DNA from: Falciphora oryzae
Lineage: Eukaryota > Ascomycota > Sordariomycetes > Magnaporthales > Magnaporthaceae
Direction of reading: 5' to 3'
DNA length: 17,963 nt
NCBI GenBank assembly: GCA_000733355.1
Contig: JNVV01000045.1
Location: 5,845 to 23,807, forward strand
Of this stretch, positions 1 to 8,338 are shown piece after piece (the first letter of the stretch is position 1; every line of letters starts with the position of its first letter). Made by a program: the position numbers and the translations under genes. The notes under the pieces were generated by a model. It did not search any database and was not told where the DNA came from. It was given only the letters and a program-made list of their open reading frames with translations.

Positions 1-284
1 TACAGCGCCCCGGCGTTTATTCGCCCCTTCTGCCGATTGCCCGCTCACTAACAAGGAGCGCCGGAATGCGGCCTGAACTCCGTGTGCCTTGGGCCTACCC
101 CAAGGTTTAATTTGTTAGCCGCCTCGATAGCAACATATAGCCTAGTGTCAAGCTTAGGTAGCGCTAGCACGTCGTATGCCCCCTGGGAGGCAGGGACTGG
201 TAGATCCCGACTAGAACGACGTTAAATATACTCTCTCTCTCTCTCTCTCTCCCACTTCCAACCTCAATTGCTTAACAACCACAA
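1..284. other. Left-edge stretch without a recognised gene
   Basis: No reading frame that I recognise. It holds a 7-bp perfect hairpin at 87-105 (CCTTGGG, 5-nt loop, CCCAAGG) and a CT microsatellite just before the first pogo reading frame. The stretch should include the 5' UTR and 5' terminal inverted repeat of the pogo element that follows. I could not find a sequence here complementary to that element's 3' end, so the 5' boundary is either mutated beyond recognition, truncated, or outside the window. Confidence 0.5.
231..250. repeat. (CT)10 microsatellite
   Basis: Ten uninterrupted CT units, about 35 bp upstream of the ATG of the mutated pogo transposase. Pyrimidine-rich tracts are common in fungal 5' leaders, so it may belong to the element's own leader. 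Confidence 0.95.
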
Positions 285-1899
285 ATGGCATCGACATCCA
301 ACGAAGCTAGAATTGCTTTTGCCATACGGGCAATGCAATCTAACGCGCAATTAAGCGTGCGTTCGGCCGCCAAAATCTACGACGTCCCTAAAGCCACGAT
401 GCGCCGCCGACGCGCTAGCCAACCTGCTCGACGCGACTGCGTACCCAAATCCCGGAAATTAACGGAATCCGAAAAGGAGGCGCTTATCAAATACATACTC
501 GAGCTGGATTCTCGCGCATTTCCTCCCCGGCCTTTTGGTGTTAAAAATATGGCCAACCGACTGCTTGCCGAACGCGACGCGGGCACCGTCGGCAAATGCT
601 GGGTCGAAAGGTTCGTCAAACGCCGCGCAAAGCTCGGGACGCGCTGGATTCGAAAGTACGACTACCAAAGGGCCAAATGCGAAAATCCCAAGCTCGTTTC
701 TGCGTGGTTCGACCTCGTACGAAACACTGTGGCCAAATATGGCATCCAAAATGACGACATCTACAACTTCGACGAAACCGGCTTCCTTATGGGCATAATC
801 GCGGCCGTTATGGTCATTATAACATCGGAAGGCTGTAGCAAAGCAAAGCTGGTCCAGTTTGGCAATCGGGAATAGGCTACGGTTATTTAAAGGGTTAATT
901 GTTGCGGTTAGGCGATCCCCCCTTTCATTATCGTTAAAGGGCAGTACCACCTAGCTAATTGGTATTCGGAAACCGACCTCACACGCAATTAAGTTATCGC
1001 AATAAATTCCAACGGGTGGATTACGAACGAACTTGGCCTGGAATGGATCCGGTATTTCGACAAACACATTATAGCTCGTTCTATGGGGTCCTATCGTTTG
1101 TTAGTGCTAAACGGATACGAAAGCCACCATTCGACGGATTTCGAGCTTTATTGCCAAAAATACAACATTATTACGCTTTGCATGCCTCCGCATTCGTTTC
1201 ACTTCCTTCAGCCGCTTAACGTTAGGTGCTTTAGCCCAATGAAAAAGGCGTACGGCCGACAAATTGAGGACCTAATGAAGTCGCACGTTAACCACGTAAC
1301 TAAGGTCGAGTTCCTTTCGGCGTTCAAAGCGGCATTCTTTGCCTCTATAACCAAAGAAAACATTCAAAAAGGTTTCCGAAAGGCTGGCCTTATTCCTTTC
1401 AATCCGGATTCGGTTTTAAAAAAGCTGGATGTAAGGTTACGGACTCCAACTCCCCCAAGGACGCCCCTAAACGACCCCGAACCTTGGACTTCCAAAACGC
1501 CCCGGACGGCTAGGGAAGCAACTTCGCAATCCGAACACATCAAAACTCGGATCTCCAATCACCAAAGCAGCTTTCCGACATCTATGCTAGCGGTTGTAAA
1601 CCAGTTTGCGAAAGGGGCCAGGGCAATTATACATCGGGTCAACCTTTTGGAGGAAAAGTGCTCCAAATTACGAAGGGCGAACGAAGCACTAAACAAACGC
1701 CGGAGGGCTAAAAAAACACGTATCCGATTTGGAGGGTCACTTACCATTAACGAAATACGAAATGTTCTGGACCAGCAGGAGCTGGATGGACAGCTACAGC
1801 AAAAAATGCGACTATAGGGTCCAAAAAAGGAAAGCGACGACAACTCGTCGGCGATGTAGCACTTGCGGCAAAACCGGACACAATGCGCGCATCTGTTAA
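285..1899 (+). pseudogene. Mutated pogo/Fot1-family transposase
   Basis: DDE/DDD transposase of the Tc1-mariner superfamily, pogo/Fot1 branch. The ATG at 285 opens a psq-type helix-turn-helix (about residues 5-45), then a CENP-B-like DNA-binding region (about 60-130). The first catalytic Asp survives at residue 163 in NFDETGF. One frame continues to 1817 but is broken by stops at 873 (TAG), 888 (TAA), 909 (TAG) and 990 (TAA), each explained by TGG or CAA changed through transitions. The second and third catalytic Asp are Asn: codon 1110 (LVLNGYESH, family LDGHxSH) and codon 1218 (QPLNVRCF, family QPLDVxxF); their 35-residue spacing fits DD35D. After the stop at 1815, a CCHC knuckle (CSTCGKTGHNARIC) ends at 1899 in the +1 frame, so a one-base change, probably in the A run at 1801-1806, has separated it. 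Certainly inactive. Confidence 0.93.
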
Positions 1900-2001
1900 A
1901 AAGAAGCAAAAATGTCCGATGTATATAGCTCTAAGTAGTTTAAATGGATTCCTGGCGTTGTTGGGTTGGTATACGCGTCGATTGTCGAATGGTCGGGTTT
2001 G

Positions 2002-2045
2002 GGTGCGTCACTCGCTGATGTGCGTTACTCACTAATGAACCACGT
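2002..2045 (+). repeat. 3' terminal region of the first pogo element
   Basis: Two imperfect 17-bp tandem units (2002-2018 and 2019-2035; 13 of 17 identical, three of four differences are transitions) followed by GAACCACGT and the dinucleotide TA at 2046-2047. Tandem subterminal units next to a TA target are typical of transposase binding sites in this family. The matching 5' end was not found, so the boundary at 2045 is an inference from the TA and from where the neighbouring gag frame starts. Confidence 0.45.
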
Positions 2046-3299
2046 TAGCCTTTTCGATAACGTTTATCTTTATAAATTGCTAAGGAGTAAAGAGCTTTTC
2101 GTTAATTTGATAAACGGGCTCGCTAGGGCAAGCGGTGAAATAAGCAAAAAGCAGATTGCGAAAGAGGGTAACAACGCTATAGCGTTTGCAAATGTGCGAC
2201 TCCGCACGCTCCTTAACAGCGTAAAGCTCGTCCGCGTTAACGGAGCCTGTAGTGCTTAAAGCGCTATCATCGTTACTGTAATCAGCCGGCGAGTTTTCGG
2301 CGCTAGCGTTACCGTTTTTAACGTTATAGATTCGGTCGCGCTGTTTGTAGTTTGAGCGTTTGTAATCGCGATTTTTATCGCGACGGTTACGGCTGCTACT
2401 CCTTTTGTAATTGTCCTTGCGACCATTACGGTTTTTGTAATCGTTTCGCTTGTAATCGCAAAATTTATAATCGCGATCCTTGTCGCGATAGTAATTTTTA
2501 CGGTTAAAGTTACAGCGAAAGTCGTAGTGGCGGTAATTTCGATTATGATCCCGACGCTTGTTATAGGATTTGTCGTAATAGCGACTGCCAAACTTGCCAG
2601 AATTGTAATTGTCGCGCTTGCTATTGTAGTCGTCGTTATGGCTTTTGCTGCGGAGGTCGTGCCTTTTAGCCACAGTATTGGGATAATGCTTCCGGGCTAC
2701 GGTAACTAGCATTAAGTTGTTTTTTTTAATGTAACGGAAGTACTTAGCGCGAGTTTTAATCGATTTAAAAGCTTTCAATCGCGTTTGGATGCTTAAATTA
2801 AAGCGGTTCCAGATTTGGATTATGGTGCCGTATTAGTTGCCGTTTTAAGTAATGCCTATGCTTTTAGCAAAACGGAGCATTTTAAAAACGAACTGGTACA
2901 AAGCGGATTCGTTTGAGGCAAGGTTTCGGAGGGTGAAAGTCGCTTTAATAAAAAGCTTAGTGGCTTTGTTAGCGTTTGGAACGAACTGTCGCTTAAGGGC
3001 TATAAGGACTGCCGTTAGGCCTTAAACTTTTAAAGTAGCGCGTTCCTTACGATCAAACTAGCTATTCCACCAGATAGCTGCTGAGCCGTTAAGGAGGGTT
3101 TGGAAAAGGTTAAGCAGCTAATAGTCGACGTTTTAAACCGTATTTGGGTTTTCGCGGAAAGTTTCAATCGGTTCGGTAAAGGAATAAACGTTTGTAAAAA
3201 TTGTCAGTTTTGTTACGACCATACAGGTGGCGGGGACAGGAGGCCTGGGTCAAGCCCCGGGAAGGAAGCACCCTCAACCCCGCACTTGGAAAAGGAAGG

Positions 3300-3321
3300 G
3301 TCACGTGGAAGGACACGTGAC
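3300..3321. promoter_or_regulatory. Twin CACGTG palindromes in the U3 of solo LTR 1
   Basis: Perfect inverted repeat with 8-bp arms (GTCACGTG at 3300-3307, CACGTGAC at 3314-3321) and a 6-bp spacer. Each arm contains the CACGTG E-box, a classic fungal bHLH binding site. It directly abuts the 48-bp tandem repeats and lies about 165 bp upstream of the TATA-like box. Regulatory function is inferred. Confidence 0.5.
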
Positions 3322-3462
3322 CTCAAGGTGATATGTCTGATATGCGACATAGCAGACATAGCACAGGACCTCAAGGTGATATGTCTAATATGTAACATAG
3401 CAGACATAGCACAGGTCCTCAAGGTGATATGTCTAATATGCGACATAGCAGACATAGCACAG
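3321..3462 (+). repeat. Three 48-bp tandem repeats in solo LTR 1
   Basis: Units start at 3321, 3369 and 3417, each beginning CCTCAAGGTGATATGTCT. The third is a few bases short. Differences between units are few and mainly transitions. Each unit contains the inverted pair TATGTCT...AGACATA. Position in U3, upstream of the TATA-like box, suggests a promoter or enhancer module. Confidence 0.9.
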
Positions 3463-4467
3463 ATTGGGAAGGACCAGGTCGTGTATATAAGGGAAAGGTT
3501 CTTCCACGGTTAGATAGCTTTGACTGAGGCATCGGCATCAGTCAACCTAAGTTAGCTCCAAGGTACCCCCTTGGGCAAGCAATCTAAGCTTCTGTCACCA
3601 GTTTCCCGGTTTCCCTAAAGCAACCCCTGTCAAGTGTACTGTTCAGCACCCTCCCTAGGTGTCCTACCCTAAGAGCAGAGCCTGATTGTAACAAGTTTGG
3701 AATCAAACAGGATGCTTTAGTTGTTGGGGTCCTTTTGGTAGGGATCGAAAACTCCGATCATCTTTCGCTTAAAAAGGAAGCGATTTCCGTTAGGGCGAGT
3801 AAAAACGTGGGTATTAACTGTTTATTGCCTGTAGTTACGGGTGGCGCGGTCTTTTACGTCCTTTCGAACGTCCCGGTCCCGATTTCGATTTCGGTTCCTC
3901 CCATTTTTCGGCAAAAGGACGTAAGGGTTGCCTTTGCTCCGAGCTGGGTTTTGGATAGGAGTGTCGATGGGAATAAACCAGAGGGGACGAAGGTCTTTTA
4001 ATGGGCGAAGCGGAGGCTCCTTTAGCTTTCGGTCGAAAGGGGCTCCTCCGTTATCGTTGTCGTTAGAGGAGGACGAGGGGTCCGACGGGTTTCCGTTACC
4101 GCCCGCAACAGCGTATATCACGTGGGCCTGTTTGGTTAAAAGCAGCTAAAACTTAGGACGGGATGCTCCCGTATTGGGCCGTTCGCGGTGTGCCTTAGGC
4201 TTAGCGTCCAGGTGACCGTTGCCGTAAAAAAAGGTGGCGCGCGCGTTAAAAAAGGGGTTTTAATCGTCGCGCAACGATTGTGCCGGTACGTTGTAGGCTC
4301 GAGTTTGTTTACGTCGGATTTTACCCAAACGGCGTCGTGCTTTACTAAGGGTTGGCGATGTGGTACGACGGTTGTAGCTAGATCGCGAAGCGCTGGAGCT
4401 GTAATGTTGCTCGTATCGGGAGCGGCGAAAGCGCTTACGGCTGTTTTCGATGCTTCCCAGTTTGGCT

Positions 4468-4973
4468 ATTATTGTAACACCCGCCGACCCAACGCGCCCG
4501 CGGGCGCGATATCAGCCAGCCACGCTCACGCCCTCGCCCGCCAACGGCTTTGGCGATTAGCACCCGCCGACCCAACGCGACCGCGAGCACGATATCAGCC
4601 AGCCAATAAGGTGGCGCATACGACGTGCTGTTTGAAAAGAGTCAAACCCAAAGGGTTGTGACGCGCTGGGATCCTTACATGACACATCTAAGCCCCGAAG
4701 CGTTAATTCGGGATAGAGCATATCCGGACCCGTACGGGCGCCGCGGAAAAAGGAGGCATGCCGACGGCAGGCCGACGGCAGCCGAAGGACTGTGTATAAG
4801 AAGGGCCCGAAGGACCTCCTGTAAAGGGGGTTTGGAGGGCAAGCAATCGTTTTCTGTTTCTCATCATTATACACTTGTCAAGCCTCGCACTGATAAACCG
4901 CTGAACCTCTGAGATCCCCTTTCCCTACAAGCGTGGCCCTTTCCCTTAGGGGGCTACAGTCTGTTACAATTAT
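4468..4973 (+). mobile_element. Solo LTR 2 with ATTAT target duplication
   Basis: The LTR spans 4473-4968 (496 bp), begins TGTAACA and ends TGTTACA, a perfect 7-bp terminal inverted repeat. ATTAT flanks it at 4468-4472 and 4969-4973. A TATA-like GTGTATAAG lies near 4791, giving a rightward orientation. It interrupts the minus-strand gag frame; LTR plus TSD is 501 bp, divisible by three, and the gag codons join cleanly across the empty site. It is unrelated in sequence to solo LTR 1 apart from the termini, so a second family is involved. Like LTR 1 it looks little mutated. Confidence 0.9.
4478..4605. repeat. Duplicated 45-bp GC-rich unit in solo LTR 2
   Basis: Copies at 4478-4522 and 4561-4605 differ at three positions (C/A, G/A, G/A). 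The first copy contains a perfect 16-bp palindrome, CGCGCCCGCGGGCGCG, at 4493-4508; the differences in the second copy break it. A short tandem GCCGACGGCAG doublet follows near 4760-4781. All lie upstream of the TATA-like box, so these are probable U3 control elements. Confidence 0.85.
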
Positions 4974-5719
4974 CTGTTTCATGGTGTTGCTTTAGTCCTT
5001 TTGGGTTTTGTCGATTTGCTTTAGGAAGGATAAAATACGTTCTACGGCAGTGTTTTACCTATCCATTCGCTTTCTAAAGCGTCGGATGGTGTCACCATTG
5101 GAACCAGGACGGGTGCCTTAGGGCTAAGCAGAAAAAGAAGCCTTTTTTGTAACCGTTTAAAAAGTGGTTTCGCGTTCCCCACGGGGCGGGTAATAAACGA
5201 CCGATGCTAATTTGCCAAAGCGAATGTTTCAAATAAGGTTATACTCGAAATTGTAACTATCGTTAGGTGGAAGGTTGAAAATTGTCGCGGCGGCTGCAGA
5301 TTTGGTAGGTGGCTCGATGCCTTAAGGTGGTTGCATTACTTCAAACCGATTGTTGGTTCGCTTAGCCTTTTCGAAATGCACACTGTCGTTATGTAATAGG
5401 TAGGTAGCGGCCCGATAAAGCACTAGAAAATCGCCCTTAAAAATTAAAAACTCGGGCATCGTGCCTAGCATAAGCGTATTTGCTAATGCTCGAATGTTTT
5501 TATCGGGTCCCGAAGGGTTTGCGGCTAGAAGGTCGGCTATAGTAACGAGGAAATAAAAAGACGAGGTAAGGGTAAGGTAATCCAAATGTCAACGCCCGCC
5601 TGAAACCTTAACGCGAAAAACGGAGGGATATTTTTCGCGGCCCTAAAAAGGGGATCTGGATGGTGCGAGCCTGTTACCGCAGGCGGGAAAAGGAAAAAAA
5701 AAAAAAGGTGCTAGTAATT

Positions 5720-5938
5720 GTCGACGCCGCCTTAAGCCTTGCGTCGACGGGGGAAAATAACTGGTAATTAACGCCGCCTTAAGCCTTGCGTCGGGGTAGA
5801 TGACTGGTGAGAAGGGAAGCGGTAAGTAAAGCGTTTTGGGCCGCCTTAAGCCTTGCCCGAAAACGTAAATCCAACGCGTCGCCTAAAGCCGGACGGTTGG
5901 TGAAATGGATCGTCGCCGCCTTAAGCCTTGCGAAATCC
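5720..5938. repeat. Array of five hairpins with constant loop and unrelated stems
   Basis: Core loop CGCCTTAAGCCTT occurs at 5728-5740, 5775-5787, 5842-5854 and 5917-5929, with a diverged fifth copy at 5880-5892 (CGCCTAAAGCCGG). Each is enclosed by complementary flanks that differ from copy to copy: GTCGACGC/GCGTCGAC (8 bp, perfect); ACGC/GCGT plus wobbles; an 11-bp stem with one bulged G around the 5842 loop; CCAAC-G-CGT/ACGGTTGG (8 bp, one bulge); and a 4+4-bp stem with a small internal loop around the 5917 loop. The array lies between the minus-strand ORF ending at 5980 and the gag-like frame opening at 5642, so it would be in the leader of the gag transcript. A poly-A run (5694-5706) separates it from the gag frame. 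Confidence 0.85.
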
Positions 5939-5979
5939 GAAGAGTAGGGGAAAGGTAGGGTCGTGATTGATCTCCGCGA

Positions 5980-7240
5980 TCACGTTCGCGCCGGTCGCTT
6001 AGGTTTTCCGGAGTTGCTACCAATTGTCAAAGCAGTCGAGGGCAGAGATATTGGAGTAGCAGGAAGATGATATACGGAATAGGTTGGAGGCCGGAGGCCT
6101 GGCCCTGCAGAGATTTGGGATATCTCTGTGCGGGATCCACCTTGTGGAGCCTCCACCCTTATCTGACGATAAGGGTCTCTGGTCCCAACTCCTCTATCTA
6201 CAGTTAAGGCTCTACTGGCCGTGACACGCTTAACAGGTACGTCATCCTGCTTAGGCGCTGGGCGTTTTTTGCCGTTTGAATTAGGGTCGGTTGTTATTGA
6301 CGGTAATTTAATAGTGCGATTGGTTTTATGAGGCAGGTGTTTATCGAGTGGATTGTATCCAGAGTTTAAAATTGGTTCTGCTAGAACTCCTTATTCGGGG
6401 TTGGGGCTATAGGTGTCGGGTTTGGGCTCGGCACGGTAACTCTGAGTAGACCTTAAAGCCTTGCCGACTTTATATAGTGAAGAAACGGTTCCTCGCTGCT
6501 TTTAAGGCCATGTACCAGCCTGAGGCTGGCCGGAGTAAGGTTCAGGGTCGAGGATGCTGCCGTAGGTGGAAGGGTCGGTGGCTAACAGCGAGGTGTAAGG
6601 CGATGCAGCTGCCTGCGTAGCGGGTACAGCTGGCTCGTTAAAGATCTTGGTGTTTGAGGTACCGTTGTTTAGCTTTGGAGCAAGAAGGCCGTGGATTGAT
6701 AAGTTGGCGGTAGCAGTAGCGGCATGAGAATCAGACTCCGAGTTCGTGATTTCCGTGGAAAAAGGCTGGTTGTAATGAGCGACGTTGGACTGAGGGTCTG
6801 GTGATTGTCCGCTTCCGAGGAAAACTTTCCCAGATTTGCCAGAGAAGTTATCTGACTTGGTCGTCTGGAGTGTTGGCGGTTTACTGCTACTGCCGCTTGC
6901 ACAAGCCGAGGTTTCAACATATGAACTGCTTCCAAAGTTTGAAATCGGCCTTGCTTGAATCTTGTGCTGCATTTGAGTGGGCTGCACTTGAACAGGGTAA
7001 GGGACATAGGAATCGAGCTTGGCGCAATGGCTTTTCGAAAATTGTGTTGTCTTTTCACTGGTGGTGTCGTGCATTGGGGCGACAGGTGCTCGCTGCTCTG
7101 GAAGCTTTTCCTAAGCATTTACGGAGCAAGCTCTAGGTCCGGGGATGCTGCCGTAGGTGGATTAATTGGGCACCGCTACCTGGTGGATGTGCAACAGCGG
7201 CATTTGTTTTCGTAATTTCTGCACGGGTGTAAGCGCGCTT
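5980..7240 (-). pseudogene. Unrecognised Ser/Thr/Pro-rich protein, broken by a few stops
   Basis: On the minus strand one frame runs from about 7240 to a TGA at 5982-5980, with only four internal stops (near 7165, 7103, 6504 and 6390), mostly TAA or TAG consistent with transitions. The longest clean piece is 6502-7074 (190 codons from an ATG), rich in Ser, Thr, Pro, Gln and Ala. The last piece, from about 6390 to 5980, is open for about 135 codons and ends in a basic tail (SNSGKPKRPART). A STYGSI-P motif occurs twice (near 7160 and 6570), from a 19-bp DNA repeat. No domain recognised. Composition suggests an intrinsically disordered region, possibly of a nuclear or nucleic-acid-binding protein. 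The final TGA could itself be a mutated CGA. It may be an upstream ORF of the same element as the gag-like frame, or an unrelated host fragment. Confidence 0.45.
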
Positions 7241-7479
7241 AAGCGAGGAAAAAAGTAAATTGTCATATTGTTAAAAGAGATTGGGGCCATCGTAATAAAG
7301 CTGGATAAAAACTTGGGCTAAGCAAAAGATATTTATATATTCAAATTGTGGCGTTAGATATAGACAAAATCTTGCTTTCATTTTTCAATAGAAACGAGTT
7401 TGGTATTTATATGTAAATCGAGGCAAAGCAGCTACGTTTATTTCCAATCTTATTCCATATTTATCTTTCGCGATTGCTT
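7241..7479. other. AT-rich stretch without a recognised gene
   Basis: A+T-rich with short A and T runs and no reading frame of note. It separates the minus-strand pseudogene from the left arm of the inverted repeat X. It might be the upstream region of the minus-strand pseudogene, but I see no specific promoter motif. Confidence 0.6.
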
Positions 7480-8002
7480 CATCGACAATCTCCTGCAATG
7501 TAACCGTAAAGCTTACATTATCGTAAAATGGTCCTAAAAAACGGCTCCCCGCAGCTTCAGGGGCATGTAAATCTGCCTTACCATCACTAGGAAAGTCTCA
7601 TCTTCAATAGGCTCGGCTGCAAATGTGTTGTCATATCTCGTAAAAAAAAGGCAACTCTATTAAGCGAATGTAGCAGGCCACGTCACCTCCAAAGCTCCCC
7701 CCTTACCGTTTTCCTTAATTTTTTTTCGGCATCACCGAAAACTAATTTCAATATGCATAATAATTCCAATAATGCCTCAGCCAAGTCTTCTTTTAGGAGC
7801 CAATCTAGCTTGCCCTGTACTTTAATAGGCCAGTGACGAAATCGAGCTGCAATATGCGGCGGCGGTGGTGGCCTGATGCGGTTTTAGGTAAAAGAGCGTC
7901 TCGGCAGTTAAGTGTTGGGGCAATATGGGGAAGGAGGCGGTAAAACCCTCGCCTATTTCTAAAGTGTCTACGCCTTGGGATCACCCTATTTGCAGTAACC
8001 AT
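7480..8002 (+). repeat. Inverted repeat X, left arm (decayed coding sequence)
   Basis: About 330 bp (7480-7812) matches the reverse complement of about 16130-16480, and a second block (about 7830-7960) matches the reverse complement of 15900-15950 continuing, across the intact pogo insertion, to about 13960. Many differences are transitions. Both copies retain a shared frame, here read on the plus strand, around LLSEC-RPRHLQ and FFSASPKTNFNMH (about 7660-7760), and around SVSAVK (about 7895), which points to an ancestral protein-coding element. This arm lacks about 175 bp present in the right arm. Stops interrupt it. I do not recognise the family. The gypsy element inserted at its inner end. 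Confidence 0.7.
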
Positions 8003-8218
8003 TGTGACGCCCCAGGGCAGTTCACCGCACGCCGCAGGCATCCACGTGAGCACGCGTTACGAAATGGCTCGTGCGATGAGACGCCGCACCGCTTTTTCTA
8101 CCGCATCGCGCCTTCGGCGCGCCGCGCCTTTCTTCCCTATTTCCTCCCCATAAAAGAGTCTTCAGTCCATAACATCAATTGCACCTGGCTGCGAAACCTA
8201 CGCTCCTTAATCGTAACA
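8003..8218 (+). repeat. 5' LTR of the gypsy element
   Basis: 216 bp, from TGTGACGCCCC to TCGTAACA, preceded by the target duplication ACCAT. A TATA-like CATAAAAG lies near 8149. A perfect hairpin, CGCGCC-TTC-GGCGCG, at 8107-8121 is unchanged in both LTRs. Confidence 0.95.
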
Positions 8219-8338
8219 CTACTTTTCTATCTCCATATCTCGCTGGCTGAGCGATCTATTAAATACAGCACCACTTATTTCACCCCCTAGCTCCGTCGGA
8301 CGTGAACGACGCAAAACCTTACGCGATAACACGACCCT

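Larger units (their letters stand above)
3206..3698 (+). mobile_element. Solo LTR 1 with AGTTT target duplication
   Basis: The LTR spans 3211-3693 (483 bp), begins TGTTAC and ends GTAACA, a perfect 6-bp terminal inverted repeat. AGTTT flanks it on both sides (3206-3210 and 3694-3698), the 5-bp duplication made by Ty3/gypsy integrases. A TATA-like TATATAAGG lies near 3483, so the LTR points to the right. It sits inside the minus-strand gag frame, and removing LTR plus one TSD leaves that frame continuous. No internal retroelement sequence remains, so this is a solo LTR left by LTR-LTR recombination. It is GC-rich and lacks the dense transitions of the host gag, which suggests a later insertion. 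Confidence 0.9.
2048..5642 (-). pseudogene. Long gag-like frame of a degenerate LTR retroelement, split by two solo LTRs
   Basis: Read on the minus strand from 5642, one frame runs to the pogo junction near 2048 once the two solo LTRs, each with one copy of its target duplication, are subtracted. That is about 860 codons. It contains roughly 18 in-frame stops, all reachable from CAA/CAG or TGG by transitions, and I found no other indel. Gag-like signs are a helical core with NLFQTLLNGSAAIWWN (about 3080-3040), then LALKRQF-type and ALYQFVFKMLRF segments, and an Arg/Asp/Tyr/Lys low-complexity tract (about 2680-2330). Near 2170-2110 a zinc-finger remnant reads HICKRY...AYFTAC, resembling a C2H2-like finger with Cys to Tyr and His to Tyr changes, rather than a CCHC knuckle. 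Protease and reverse transcriptase would lie left of the first pogo insertion, outside the window. The true start codon is unclear; ATGs exist but upstream codons also look coding. Gag identity is by resemblance only. Confidence 0.65.

Noticed and set aside
1..284. Search for the 5' terminal inverted repeat of the first pogo element.
   Set aside because: No stretch complementary to the 2002-2045 region was found, so no boundary is claimed.
3100..3513. Plus-strand frame of 137 codons crossing into solo LTR 1.
   Set aside because: It joins gag antisense to LTR tandem repeats; the repetitive protein is just the 48-bp units translated.
6108..6175. Two perfect short hairpins (CAGAGAT...ATCTCTG at 6108-6128 and CCCTTATC...GATAAGGG at 6156-6175).
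   Set aside because: They lie inside the open minus-strand frame, have no shared loop with the array at 5720-5938, and short inverted repeats of this size are not rare enough alone.
6025..6226. A 202-bp TGTCA...TGACA segment with a nearby TGGTAGC on the minus strand, resembling an LTR and a tRNA primer site for the gag element.
   Set aside because: A minus-strand reading frame passes through the whole segment without a stop and continues on both sides, and no target duplication partner or second copy is visible. The 5-bp inverted ends are likely chance.
6450..6470. A possible sixth member of the hairpin array (CCTTAAAGCCTTGCC).
   Set aside because: No convincing complementary stem, and it lies within the Ser/Thr-rich pseudogene; probably coincidence.
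8219..8338. Search for a tRNA primer binding site after the 5' LTR of the gypsy element.
   Set aside because: No TGG-starting segment of sufficient length at the expected place; it may be mutated or the element may self-prime.
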